In this document: positions 1 to 8,998 of the stretch, piece by piece
Numbering within the stretch: the first letter of the stretch is position 1
How the letters are laid out: each line of letters opens with the position of its first letter
NCBI GenBank assembly: GCA_035358715.1
Contig: DAOPPX010000003.1
Span: 17,886 to 81,885, forward strand
Reading direction: 5' to 3'
DNA length: 64,000 nt
From: UBA8199 sp035358715
Lineage (GTDB): Bacteria > Verrucomicrobiota > Verrucomicrobiia > Limisphaerales > UBA8199
Translations under genes and position numbers: made by a program
The notes under the pieces: generated by a model
Told to the model about the DNA's origin: nothing
Databases searched by the model: none
The model's input: only the letters and a program-made list of their open reading frames with translations

Positions 1-1380
1 GGCCTGCTCTTTCTCTGGGAAGAGAACGCGGATCTCCTGTATGCCAGCGCGCCCGGCGTGCAGGAGTTGAAGGCCAAGGGCAAATGGCCGCTCTGGCAGG
101 GGTTCAATTACGGCGGCCGTTACACGGCGGAGATGGACCCCTATTGCGACCTGGTGGCCACCTGCCTGGCCTCGCCAAACGGCCTGGCCGAATACCGGAT
201 AGCCAACCTCACGCGCATGCTCGACCGGTATCCTGTGGATGGAATCTACCTGGACGACAACCTGGCCTACGCCAACTGCACGCTATGGCGCGAGCACGGG
301 CACCCGCGGGAAGTCTATGACTGCCTGATTGAACTGCACGAGATGAACTGGCGCCGCCGCGAGCTGCTGCGGCGCCGCTGTCCCCACGCGGTGCTGGTCA
401 GCCACAGCACGCGCGCATTCGTTCTGCCGGTCGTGTGCGGTTCCGACGCGCTGATTTACGGTGAAGGCTACTCCTTCGGCTCGCTGGAAGACTATTGGAG
501 CTACTACGGCTTTGCCAAAAGCATCCCCGCCCAGGGCATGATCTGGCCCGGCGGCCAGGACGCCGCCCGCTGCCCGGCTGCGCTGGTCTATAACTACGAC
601 CTGCTCACCGGCGGCGGCCAGTACAGCCAAATTGACTGGCGCCTCTATCCGCACAAGTTTCCGCACGCCAAGGGCGTCACCCAGGCGGAACCCTTCTACA
701 CCCGGGCCTACAACCTGGCCCAATACTACTTCGGATTCTACGAGTCAAAGGCCTGGCAGTTTGCGGATGCCGCCGGCCTGTTCGCGACCACGGCGCCCCT
801 GACCTACGCGACCGTGTATCGCAACCAGACGTGGGGGGACTGGCTGATCCCGGTCGCCAACATGGCTGACCAGGCCGCCAAGACCGCGCTCGATTTCCAA
901 TCGCCCCTGGCGCTCGGCCTCGTGCCGCAGAACGATTATGTGCTCTTCAACGTCCACAGGCGGCTCGCCAGGACTTTCCGGGGTGACGCCCTCAACCAGG
1001 CGTTCAGCGACATCTCGGTTCCCGGCCGCAGCCTTCAGCTCCTTTACCTGCGCCAGGCGCCGGCCTCAACGCCGTTCCACCTCTGGGGCGGCAAGCGAAT
1101 CTCCGAACAATGGGATGCCACCGCCCGGAAACTCACTGTGACCCTGCACGGCCCCGCCGGCCTGCAAGACACCGTGTTTCTGGCCGGGGCAAGCCAGGGA
1201 CTGCAACTGGTCCTGGCCGGAGGACAACCGGCGCGGTTCTTCTACGATCCGGCCCAGGGTCTGGCGCATGGGCAGTTGACCTTCACCGCCAAACCGCTGA
1301 CCGTTGAGGTGTACTGTTCCCGCAGTGGCACCAACCGCCTGCCAACCAAGGTGACGACGCCCGCGAGTTCTCACTTCTGA
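1..1380 (+). CDS. Glycoside-hydrolase-like protein, 5' partial
   Basis: The frame is open from base 1, so the N-terminus lies outside the window; the first start-like codon inside (GTG at 58) is probably internal. About 459 codons are visible. The protein is rich in Trp, Tyr and Phe, and carries DGIYLDD at about 238-258. An acidic pair at the end of a predicted beta strand is typical of TIM-barrel glycosidase-like proteins. The last ~130 residues look like a beta-rich C-terminal domain. The convergent neighbour at 1653-3983 has the comparable motif GIYMDQ, so both are likely exported or periplasmic polysaccharide-processing proteins. The exact family and substrate are unknown. The fold class is inferred from motif style only. 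Confidence 0.6.
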   Translation, partial: GLLFLWEENADLLYASAPGVQELKAKGKWPLWQGFNYGGRYTAEMDPYCDLVATCLASPNGLAEYRIANLTRMLDRYPVDGIYLDDNLAYANCTLWREHGHPREVYDCLIELHEMNWRRRELLRRRCPHAVLVSHSTRAFVLPVVCGSDALIYGEGYSFGSLEDYWSYYGFAKSIPAQGMIWPGGQDAARCPAALVYNYDLLTGGGQYSQIDWRLYPHKFPHAKGVTQAEPFYTRAYNLAQYYFGFYESKAWQFADAAGLFATTAPLTYATVYRNQTWGDWLIPVANMADQAAKTALDFQSPLALGLVPQNDYVLFNVHRRLARTFRGDALNQAFSDISVPGRSLQLLYLRQAPASTPFHLWGGKRISEQWDATARKLTVTLHGPAGLQDTVFLAGASQGLQLVLAGGQPARFFYDPAQGLAHGQLTFTAKPLTVEVYCSRSGTNRLPTKVTTPASSHF

Positions 1381-1433
1381 GAATGCCCCTGCCTTGGCCT
1401 GATCCGGTTACCCTCTCCCCCGGTGGCTCCTCC

Positions 1434-1600
1434 GTAGTACCTCCGTTCTACCTCCGTTCCTCCTCCGATTGGCGATTGGAGGTGGAACGGAGGAAGGACG
1501 GAGAAGCAACGGAGGAAGCAGCGTGGGGCGAGCACCGAAGGGGCGGGTATGGTGAGGGGGGAATTAGACTCACGTCGTTTCCAACGGATCAGGATGTCCG
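1434..1600 (+). repeat. Dispersed non-coding repeat, copy 1
   Basis: This intergenic block between two convergent genes has a counterpart in reverse orientation at 51272-51437. Shared parts, in order: GTAGYAC, a palindromic array of CCTCCGT/ACGGAGG words, AGCAACGGA, and a conserved tail GAGGGGGGAA followed by GACTCAC, TCGTTTCCA and GGATGTC. The CCTCCGT arms can fold into a long hairpin (arms about 1441-1480 and 1490-1525). No coding potential is evident. It may be a REP/MITE-like element; its mobility is not shown by the sequence. Confidence 0.75.
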
Positions 1601-1652
1601 TCGTGCCTGCAGGGCGGTGCGCCGGGGGGAATCGCCGCCAGGCTTTGGCGCG

Positions 1653-3983
1653 TTACTGCCGGTTTCCCGGTGGCGCCAGTTCCAGGATGCGGGCGGCCCG
1701 GGCGGGCAGTTCCAGCTCGATTGAGCGGCCGATCTTTCGCAGCGTGCCAAGCCGCTGGCGGCCGGTTTCATCCATCTGATATACGCCGGCGCGGCGGGAC
1801 AGGCCGTAACGGTCGCGCGGGAGGTGAAGGGTGATGCGGGTTGGCTCGTCCGCGAGGCTGGCCAGTGCGATGCCGATATGGCCATCGGGGGCTTGCCAGG
1901 CGGCGGCCAGCGCCAGCGGGCTGGTCATCTGGAAGGCGGTCAAGCCGCCCTCCCGGCCCGCGTAAATCGAGAGGCGCGACATGTCCAGCGTGGCGGCCGG
2001 GGCAGAGAGTTGCGGGGGGCGCAGAAAAGTGCCGCGGAGGAGGTATTTCCCGGCGCGGCTACGGAGGTGCGCCAGGCGCATCACGAAGTCCATCTCCTCG
2101 GCGCGCTCGGTCAACTGGGTGGGGAGGAAGTTGGCGATGGTGGGTTGCTGGCCCCAGACAAAGGCGCGCGCCTGCTCCAGGCAAAACTGGCGGGAGTATT
2201 TCCGGTCGAGCAGTTTGAGCGGTTCAGCGGGGGCGAACTGCGCCGGCCACAGGTCGTCATAGGGCGGCATGGTCAGCGAGGAGTAGTTGCCGTAGGTGAC
2301 CGCGAAGGGGTGGTAAACCGCCGGCCAGAAGGGAATGGTCTCCCAGCCGTCGGGTGCGGCGTAGCGTTCGCGGCTGACCTGCAGGCTGAGCATCAGGTCG
2401 AGGTAAGGGAGCCAGGGTTCGCCGCAGCCTTCTCCCGCCAGAACAACCGGCTCGCGGCGGGCGGCACAACGGTGGCGGATGTCCAACTGGAGCGCTTGAA
2501 AGCCTTTCATCCAGTAAACTCCGCCGCCCACCGGGTGTCCGTGCCCGGGATCGAAACAGGCCAGGCTACTGCAGGCCTGGTCCATGTAAATGCCGTTCAC
2601 GCCCAGTTCATTGACAGCACGCTCGGACAGGCCGGCGTATTTCTGCCGCCAGAACGCGGTGCCCATGCACATCGTCGCGCAGGCCTGGCGGGTGAAGGTG
2701 TTATAGACTTCCGGGCGGACCTTGCCCTCGTTGTTCTTGACCGCGAAGCGCTCGGCTGCTTCGTTGGTCCAGCTTGAGGTGGTCATGCCCCAAAGCCGCT
2801 GGTTCATGTACACCAGGGCGCGGATGTCCTTGGCCTGGGCGCGGGCTAGGGCGTTGGTGAAGCTCTCGGCCCCTTCGCGGGGCGGCAGGTATTCCGGGAA
2901 ACCTGCATCGTAGGAGCAGCCGTGCCACCAGTGCCAGAAGACGCTCACCGGCAGGCCCAGCCTTTCGCGCAATGCCACCGCCGGTTCGAGCACGCCGGGA
3001 GACCGGCCGCGGTTCCAGACCCACAGGGCGGTGTTGATCGCCCAATCGGCCACCTGCCCGCGTGCCAGCCGGCTTTCTTTGGCCCAGACCTGGTTGGTTG
3101 CCCAGGCGCGGTAACGCTCCGCCGCGGTGAACCAGTCGCCGGTGAAAGTCCCGAGCTGAACGGCGTAGGGCAGGCGCAAGGCCTGGGCCGAAGTCGGCAG
3201 CCGTTCGGGCAGATGGACGATTTCGCAGCCGAGGCGGTCTTCGCCGTCGCCGAAGAACGCAAACGTCTTGTTGAACCCGGCGGTGTCGTCGCAGGCCAAA
3301 TACAGTCCCGGCCCGTCCTGCTGGTAAAACGCCAGGCATTGCAGGGATAAAATTCCCGGGTAGTCCCATTGATGCCGGCGTCCGGCTCCCTTCCCGCCGC
3401 CAAAGATTTTGCGGGGCTCGGCGGTTTGCTGTCCCATCCAGACCGGTACGGCCAGCCGCTCGTTCGCCTGGGGCGGGATGTTTACGACGCGCGGAAACCG
3501 GACCTGTGCGACGCTCAATTCGCGCAGGCCGGTTATGGCCAGTTCCCAGCGGCTCATCGGCTGCCCGGGCTCCAGCCGGACCGCCACCTCGACCCGCAGT
3601 TCCGGCGCCGCCGGAAGCCCGAACTTCTCCCAGGTGAGGCGCAGGCCGGGTTGCTTGCCGTCAAGCGGTTGGGAGCGAAACGACTGCGCGGTGGCCGGCG
3701 CCAGCACCTGGTTGGACGGCAGGAGCGTCAATTCCCAGAGGCCCGCGCCGGAAGGGGCGGTGCCGGCGAAGTTCTGGCGCGTGTGTGCGTCAGTTAGCGC
3801 CGCCAGGTCACCGTGTTCAGGGCCCAGGGCGACGTCCAGCCGGCCATTGGATAGCCGGAAGGTTTCCCGTTGAGCGAAAGCGTGGCTGTGGGCCAGCAGC
3901 ACGAACAGCAGGATTACGGGCAGAGAGGCAAGACGGCCCAGTGGCGGGGCGCCAGGAATATCGCGATGTGCGGGCAGTTTCAT
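1653..3983 (-). CDS. Secreted DUF6259-like glycosidase-type protein
   Basis: 776 aa. The N-terminus (about residues 1-37, ending LLAHSHAFA) is a signal peptide, so the protein is exported. An N-terminal beta-sandwich-like region (about 40-290) is followed by a barrel-like region with VFWHWWHGCSYDAGF, ALVYMNQRLWG and GIYMDQACSS (about residues 340-480), where the Asp/Glu residues could be catalytic. The C-terminal ~130 residues resemble the small beta domain that ends many alpha-galactosidase-type enzymes. The overall pattern matches the DUF6259 proteins of Verrucomicrobiota/Lentisphaerae as I know them; the substrate is unknown. It converges on the partial glycosidase-like gene at 1-1380. Confidence 0.7.
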   Translation of the reverse strand: MKLPAHRDIPGAPPLGRLASLPVILLFVLLAHSHAFAQRETFRLSNGRLDVALGPEHGDLAALTDAHTRQNFAGTAPSGAGLWELTLLPSNQVLAPATAQSFRSQPLDGKQPGLRLTWEKFGLPAAPELRVEVAVRLEPGQPMSRWELAITGLRELSVAQVRFPRVVNIPPQANERLAVPVWMGQQTAEPRKIFGGGKGAGRRHQWDYPGILSLQCLAFYQQDGPGLYLACDDTAGFNKTFAFFGDGEDRLGCEIVHLPERLPTSAQALRLPYAVQLGTFTGDWFTAAERYRAWATNQVWAKESRLARGQVADWAINTALWVWNRGRSPGVLEPAVALRERLGLPVSVFWHWWHGCSYDAGFPEYLPPREGAESFTNALARAQAKDIRALVYMNQRLWGMTTSSWTNEAAERFAVKNNEGKVRPEVYNTFTRQACATMCMGTAFWRQKYAGLSERAVNELGVNGIYMDQACSSLACFDPGHGHPVGGGVYWMKGFQALQLDIRHRCAARREPVVLAGEGCGEPWLPYLDLMLSLQVSRERYAAPDGWETIPFWPAVYHPFAVTYGNYSSLTMPPYDDLWPAQFAPAEPLKLLDRKYSRQFCLEQARAFVWGQQPTIANFLPTQLTERAEEMDFVMRLAHLRSRAGKYLLRGTFLRPPQLSAPAATLDMSRLSIYAGREGGLTAFQMTSPLALAAAWQAPDGHIGIALASLADEPTRITLHLPRDRYGLSRRAGVYQMDETGRQRLGTLRKIGRSIELELPARAARILELAPPGNRQ

Positions 3984-4340
3984 CCGGCGGCAAAACTGGC
4001 TCAGGATGGCCGCCCAAGCAATGAAATAGCTGGCCCCGCGTTGCGGCAGGGCGCACGACAGATTGCTTCGGGGTTGGCGACCGGCCTCTCATTAACACCC
4101 CGCTTCAGCGGGGTGTGGGCGATGGTCTCGGCCTCCGAACCGCTTCAGCGGTTTATCCACCGCCGTAAACCGCTGAAGCGGTTGTGGGACTCGTCCGCGT
4201 ATCACACCCCGCTGAAGCGGGGTGTTAATGAGAGACATGCTGCGGTGTGTACATGAAGCGATATACGGAAGGCCCGGATCTACGGCATAAAACCGCCCAA
4301 AGAAGAAAACTGTCTTGCGCCCGTTGCGGCAGCGCTTCCC
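3984..4340. other. Intergenic region between two minus-strand genes
   Basis: 357 bp with no credible gene. It must hold the promoter of the minus-strand glycosidase gene and the 3' end signals of gltS. Its main content is the nested palindrome listed separately at 4086-4234. No other structure is seen. Confidence 0.7.
4086..4234. repeat. Nested double palindrome (REP/BIME-like)
   Basis: Outer arms 4086-4117 and 4203-4234 are perfect 32-bp reverse complements. Each arm is itself a hairpin around CCCCGCTTCAGCGGGG. Inner arms 4138-4155 and 4166-4183 are perfect 18-bp reverse complements built on ACCGCTTCAGCGGT. All four hairpins share the core CGCTTCAGCG or its complement CGCTGAAGCG, so the unit is two paired short palindromes arranged head to head. 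It looks like a REP/BIME-type extragenic element. No transposase is adjacent. Confidence 0.85.
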
Positions 4341-5618
4341 TCATTTCAGCAGGTTGATGAAGAAGGTGATGTTGAGCGCATTGACAAAATCAATCAGGAA
4401 CGCTCCCACCACAGGCACAACGAGGAACGCGCGCGGCGCCGGGCCGAAGGATTCGACCAGGGCCTTCATGTTGGCCACGGCATTGGGGGTGGCGCCGAGC
4501 CCAAACCCGCAGTGTCCCCCGGCCATGACTGCCGCCTCGAAGTCGCGGCCCATCAGCCGGAAGGTCACAAACCAGGCATAGAGCGCCATGACGACCACCT
4601 GCACCGCCAGGATAATGAGCATCGGCAGGGCGGTGTTGGCCAGCTCGATCAGGTTCAGGCTCATCATGGCGATAGCCAGAAACACCCCGAGCGAGACCGC
4701 GGCCAGCGTGTCAATGATTTCACTATCCGCCCACGGCCGGCGGCTGGCATCCAGCAGGTTGCGCACGCCAACGCCGAGCAACATCGCGCCCATATAGACC
4801 GGGAAGGTGAGGCCCGTCTGCTGAATGAAGTAGCTGACCCAGGCACCGGCCTTGATGCAGGCCAGCAACAGCAGCAGGTGCGCGAGAAACGGCCGGCCAA
4901 ATCCGGCCAACAGGCGGAGGTCTTTGAGGATTCCGGAGGCGCCCGCGCTGCCGGCTTCCAGATGGATTTGCGCGCTGGTGCCCGGTTTGAGGTTGCGTCG
5001 GCGAATCAGCGAGCCGCCTACCGGCCCGCCAATCAGGCCGCCGCTCACCAATCCGAACGTCGCCGCGGCCATCCCCACGACCGCCGCGGTCGGCAGGCCC
5101 GCTTTCTCCAGGTCGGCGGCAAAGCCCAGCGCCGTGCCGTGGCCGCCGGTCATGGTCACACTGCCGCAGGCCAGGCCCAGCAGCGGCGACACGTCGAGCA
5201 GCTTTGCCAGGGCCACGCCGATGCCGTTCTGCATCACAGCCAATACGCCCGCCGCTCCCCAGAAAAGCAGCACCTGGACGCCGCCGCGCCGCACCAGTTC
5301 CCAGCGGGCATTGAGTCCGATGCACGTAAAGAAGGCCACGAGGAACGGCGTGTTCACGTTCTTGCTCGGCGCGTTGACCCAATCAATCTCAGCCGTGACC
5401 AGCCACGTCCACCAGCGGGCCGTTACGTTGGTCTGGAACTGCGCGGCGAATGCGCCGGAAAGGTTTCCCAACAGCACCAGCAGCGACACGAGCAAGCCGC
5501 CGACGACCGGGGCGGGAATGTTGAAGCGCGAGAGCAGCCGGATGCGTTTGACGAGGAACTCGCCCGACAGCAACACCGGGATTGCCAGCAGCACTACGAA
5601 CAGGGCGGGAATTGTCAT
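4341..5618 (-). CDS. gltS: Sodium/glutamate symporter
   Basis: 425 aa, mostly hydrophobic with 10-12 predicted membrane spans; the length is normal for GltS. Both inverted repeat halves carry the family's Gly-rich re-entrant loops: TMTGGHGTALGFA (about residues 155-170) and GGHCGFGLGATPNAVANM (about 365-385). It imports glutamate with Na+ across the inner membrane. It is divergent from proB, the first enzyme that diverts glutamate to proline, with 157 bp between them. The link between uptake and use is suggestive, but no shared operator is visible. Confidence 0.92.
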   Translation of the reverse strand: MTIPALFVVLLAIPVLLSGEFLVKRIRLLSRFNIPAPVVGGLLVSLLVLLGNLSGAFAAQFQTNVTARWWTWLVTAEIDWVNAPSKNVNTPFLVAFFTCIGLNARWELVRRGGVQVLLFWGAAGVLAVMQNGIGVALAKLLDVSPLLGLACGSVTMTGGHGTALGFAADLEKAGLPTAAVVGMAAATFGLVSGGLIGGPVGGSLIRRRNLKPGTSAQIHLEAGSAGASGILKDLRLLAGFGRPFLAHLLLLLACIKAGAWVSYFIQQTGLTFPVYMGAMLLGVGVRNLLDASRRPWADSEIIDTLAAVSLGVFLAIAMMSLNLIELANTALPMLIILAVQVVVMALYAWFVTFRLMGRDFEAAVMAGGHCGFGLGATPNAVANMKALVESFGPAPRAFLVVPVVGAFLIDFVNALNITFFINLLK

Positions 5619-5775
5619 GGCTGTTTCATTGTTTCACATCGCGCGAGGATTCGGGCGCAACTTAGCAGCCGGGGTCCGGAATCACAATGCAATCCCGCCG
5701 CAGGCGCGCGGAGGGCAGGGGCGGCATGGGATTTGGAATTCGACACCCGCCGCCGGGTTTGCTAGGAAGCACAAT

Positions 5776-6852
5776 GTGCGTTCAGAAATCATCAAAGACA
5801 TCGCGCGCATTGTTGTGAAGCTGGGCACCGGCGTGCTGACGGATAACCGGAAGCAGCCGGACCTTGCCCAAATGGAGCAGTTGGTGGGGCAGATGGCCGA
5901 ACAGCGGCAAGCGGGCCGGGAGGTGCTGGTTGTCTCGTCGGGGGCGGTGGGCGCGGGCATGGGCGCGCTGGGTTTTCAGAAACGCCCGCGCGAGCTGGCC
6001 GACTTGCAGGCGTGCGCGGCGGTAGGGCAGTCGCGGCTGATGGCTATTTACGACAAGCTCTTCGGGATGCACGGCCTGTCGGTCGCCCAGATCCTGCTCA
6101 CGCACGACGATTTGGAGCACCACGAGCGCCATCTTAACGCCCGCAACACGCTGGTGACGCTCCTGGCGCACGGGATTGTGCCCATTATCAATGAGAACGA
6201 CGTGGTCTCCTTCACCGAGCTGAAGTTCGGCGACAACGACCTGCTGTCGGCCCTGGTGGCCTCGTTGCTGCCGGCGGATTTGCTGCTCATCCTGACCACG
6301 GTGGACGGCGTGCTGGAGGACTTTGGCAAGGCCAATCCCCGGACCATCCCTCTCATCAAGCGCGTGGACGAGGCGCTGGAGCAAACGGCGGAGGGCACCA
6401 GCAGCGCGACCGCCGTCGGCGGGATGGCCTCGAAGGTTCAGGCGGCAAAGATCGTCATGCGCTCCGGCGTCCCGCTGGTGATTGCCTCGGGCCGGAAGAA
6501 ACGAGTGATAAGCCGCGTGGTGGCGGGCGAGGAGGAAGGCACGCTCTTCGTGCCCCAGCCGACCCGGCTCAAGGGCCGCAAACGATGGATTGCCTTCTTT
6601 CACCATCCCAAGGGCGCGCTGGTTGTGGACGCCGGGGCGCGCAAGGCGGTGCGCGAGGGGGGCAAGAGCCTCCTGCCGCCCGGGATCGTGCGCTGCGAGG
6701 GCACCTTCGCAGCCGGCGAGGTGGTGCGTATTTGCGACCAGGACGGCACGGAGTTCGCCCGGGGCATCGCCGGGTTTGACGCCGCTCAAATCAAGGCCCG
6801 GAAGCTCCAGCGCATTGAAGTGGTCCACCGGGACAACCTGGTCCTCCTGTGA
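5776..6852 (+). CDS. proB: Glutamate 5-kinase
   Basis: 358 aa from GTG at 5776. This start puts the conserved KLGTGVLT near residue 13, and AGGA lies just upstream; the same frame stays open far upstream but without homology. It phosphorylates glutamate with ATP, the first step of proline synthesis. An amino-acid-kinase domain (about 1-255) shows SSGAVGAG, NENDVVSF, KFGDNDLLSALVA and GGMASKVQAA. A C-terminal PUA domain (about 270-358) follows. proA is not in the window. Cytoplasmic. Confidence 0.95.
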   Translation: MRSEIIKDIARIVVKLGTGVLTDNRKQPDLAQMEQLVGQMAEQRQAGREVLVVSSGAVGAGMGALGFQKRPRELADLQACAAVGQSRLMAIYDKLFGMHGLSVAQILLTHDDLEHHERHLNARNTLVTLLAHGIVPIINENDVVSFTELKFGDNDLLSALVASLLPADLLLILTTVDGVLEDFGKANPRTIPLIKRVDEALEQTAEGTSSATAVGGMASKVQAAKIVMRSGVPLVIASGRKKRVISRVVAGEEEGTLFVPQPTRLKGRKRWIAFFHHPKGALVVDAGARKAVREGGKSLLPPGIVRCEGTFAAGEVVRICDQDGTEFARGIAGFDAAQIKARKLQRIEVVHRDNLVLL

Positions 6853-6948
6853 CGGCCAAACGGAGAGCCGTGGGACATTGGAGCGGCGGAGCGAACTGAT
6901 GCAGCTTCTCAACGCCCCAATGCCTCACCAACCCGCCGCCCCCTTTCC

Positions 6949-7611
6949 ATGAAGCGATCTCCTGCAATCAACGACTTGCTCACCATCATGGGCCGGCTCC
7001 GCTCGCCCCGGGGCTGCCCCTGGGACCGGCAGCAAAACCACATGACTCTGCGCTGGCACGCTGTGGAGGAGGTCTATGAGCTGTTTGACGCGATCGAGGC
7101 TGGCGACGACCACGAACTGGAGGAGGAACTGGGCGATGTGCTGTTGCAGGTGGTGTTCCACTGCCAACTGGCCAAAGAGCGCGGCGCGTTTGACTTCGAG
7201 AGGGTCGCCCGGCGCATCGCCGACAAATTGGTCCGCCGCCATCCTCACGTGTTTGGCGATGTCCGCGTCAAGGACGTGGACCAGGTCTGGGCGAACTGGG
7301 AGAAGATTAAGCGCGCCGAAAAGCACGGGACCCGGCACGCCCGCCCCTCCGCCCTGGATGGAATTCCCAGGTTTCTGCCCGCGCTGCTGCAGGCTGCCAA
7401 ACTGGTGCGCAAGGCGCACAAGGCAAAGCTGCTGGCCCGCGGCGGCGGCCGGCGCGTCCGCACCAAGCGAGAATTGGCCGCACAGCTTTTTGCGCTGGCG
7501 CAATTCGCGCAGGAACGGGGTTGGCCGGCCGAGGAGCTGTTGCGGGGCGAGATCAAGCGGCGCGAGCGTGAGCTGCGCCGGCGCGAGAAGCAGCAGGACG
7601 CGCGCCGCTAG
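6949..7611 (+). CDS. mazG: MazG nucleotide pyrophosphohydrolase
   Basis: 220 aa. It hydrolyses nucleoside triphosphates to monophosphates and PPi (house-cleaning or stringent-response role). The N-terminal MazG domain shows CPWDRQQNHMTLRWHAVEEVYEL followed at once by a metal-binding acidic set including EEELGDVLLQVVFH (about residues 20-80). The second MazG half is shortened: DGIPRFLPALLQAAKLVRKA is recognisable, but the C-terminal acidic motif is degraded into an Arg-rich tail. At 220 aa it is shorter than the usual ~260. Probably co-transcribed with proB, 96 bp upstream. Confidence 0.88.
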   Translation: MKRSPAINDLLTIMGRLRSPRGCPWDRQQNHMTLRWHAVEEVYELFDAIEAGDDHELEEELGDVLLQVVFHCQLAKERGAFDFERVARRIADKLVRRHPHVFGDVRVKDVDQVWANWEKIKRAEKHGTRHARPSALDGIPRFLPALLQAAKLVRKAHKAKLLARGGGRRVRTKRELAAQLFALAQFAQERGWPAEELLRGEIKRRERELRRREKQQDARR

Positions 7612-7632
7612 CCCGGCTGTATCACACCCAAC

Positions 7633-7700
7633 GCCGCGTGAGGGCACGCGGCCTGCAGGAACAGGGGTGTTTGGCTGCAGGCCGCGTGCCCTCACGCGGC
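7633..7700. repeat. Perfect 25-bp inverted repeat hairpin
   Basis: Arms 7633-7657 and 7676-7700 are exact reverse complements of 25 bp, beginning GCCGCGTGAGGGCACGCGG, with an 18-nt loop. There is no T-run after the stem, so it is not a classical terminator. It lies between mazG and the aminopeptidase gene. It could act as an RNA 3' hairpin or be another REP-like element. Confidence 0.8.
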
Positions 7701-7798
7701 GCACTGTTGCCCCTTCCATCGAAGCATGAAACATGTGGGCTAGGCGTTGAGGAATCCCCGCTCGACTCCCGGCTGCGCTTGTGGTTTCTTCTAGGCGT

Positions 7799-8908
7799 AT
7801 GACTGACCCGCGTTACCGCAAGCTGGCAAAGTTACTCGTCGAATACTCGACGGCCCTCAAGAAGGGAGATCGCATCCTGCTGGACATGATTGATGTGCCC
7901 GACGAGTTTTCCGTCGAGCTGATGCGGGCGGCGCGGGCAGCGGGCGCCACGCCCATCATCGAGGTCCGCCACACCCGCGTCAACCGGGAGATTCTGCGCG
8001 CCATCAACCCCCGCCACGCCCTGCTGGTGCGGGACATCGAGTGGTTCCGGATGAAGAAGATGCAGGCGTATGTGGCCGTTCGCGGCAGCGACAACGCGAG
8101 CGAGAACGCGGACGTGGCCAGCGAGCGCATGGCGCTCTACAGCCGTGCCATCCGTCCGGTGCTCAACTACCGGGTCAGAAGGACCCGCTGGTGCGTGCTG
8201 CGGTGGCCCACGCCCAGCATGGCCCAGGCGGCCGGCATGAGCACCGAGGCGTTCGAGGATCTCTATTTCGATGTCTGCACGCTGGATTATCGCCGGATGG
8301 CGCGCGCGATGGTGCCGCTGGAGCGCCGGATGAAGCGCGCCGACCGCGTTCACATCAAAGGGCCGGGCACGGACCTGACGTTCAGCATCAAAGGCATGGG
8401 GGCCCAGATGTGCAAGGGGGACCGGAACATCCCTGACGGCGAGGTGTTCTCCTGTCCCGTCAAAGACTCCATCAACGGGTGCATTCGGTTCAACGCGCCG
8501 ACTCTCTACTCGGGCACGAAGTTCGAGAATGTCTGCCTGGAATTCAAGAAAGGCAGAATCGTAAAGGCCACCGCGAACAACACGCGGCGCCTGAACGAGA
8601 TTCTGGACACGGACCCTGGCGCCCGCTACACGGGCGAATTCTCGCTGGGCCTCAATCCCCGGATCCTGCAGCCGATGTGCGACATCCTGTTCGATGAGAA
8701 GATCGCCGGTTCATTGCATCTGACCCCGGGCCAGGCCTATGAGGAATGCGACAACGGCAACCACTCGGCTGTGCACTGGGACATGGTGCTGATTCAGCGG
8801 CCCGACTGGGGCGGCGGCGAGGTCTGGTTCGACGGCAGGCTGATCCGCAAGGACGGGCTGTTCGTGCCGAAGGACTTGAAGCCGCTCAACCCGGCAAATC
8901 TGAGGTAG
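7799..8908 (+). CDS. M29-family aminopeptidase
   Basis: 369 aa from ATG at 7799 (GTG at 7781 is an alternative; MTDPRYRKLA is a better N-terminus). It resembles the M29 thermophilic metallo-aminopeptidases (AmpS/AmpT/PepS). The expected metal ligands are visible in order: Glu in IPDGEVFSCP, Glu in RYTGEFSLGLNP, His in GSLHLTPG, and His/Asp in SAVHWDM. Such enzymes remove N-terminal residues using two divalent metals and are cytoplasmic. It stands alone, with the LysR gene convergent downstream. Confidence 0.88.
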   Translation: MTDPRYRKLAKLLVEYSTALKKGDRILLDMIDVPDEFSVELMRAARAAGATPIIEVRHTRVNREILRAINPRHALLVRDIEWFRMKKMQAYVAVRGSDNASENADVASERMALYSRAIRPVLNYRVRRTRWCVLRWPTPSMAQAAGMSTEAFEDLYFDVCTLDYRRMARAMVPLERRMKRADRVHIKGPGTDLTFSIKGMGAQMCKGDRNIPDGEVFSCPVKDSINGCIRFNAPTLYSGTKFENVCLEFKKGRIVKATANNTRRLNEILDTDPGARYTGEFSLGLNPRILQPMCDILFDEKIAGSLHLTPGQAYEECDNGNHSAVHWDMVLIQRPDWGGGEVWFDGRLIRKDGLFVPKDLKPLNPANLR

Positions 8909-8998
8909 GCCGGGCAGCCGGAGCACCAGCCGGTCGCCGGTTCTCGGGGGCGGTTGAGGTGGGTCAGCCGCCTGGGGCTGTTGCGGCCTGGAGCCGCA

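Noticed and set aside
283..723. Antisense frames inside the first gene and throughout GC-rich genes
   Set aside because: Shadow frames of high-GC coding DNA without homology.
4852..5775. Upstream extension of the proB frame
   Set aside because: Runs antisense through gltS; proB homology begins at 5776.
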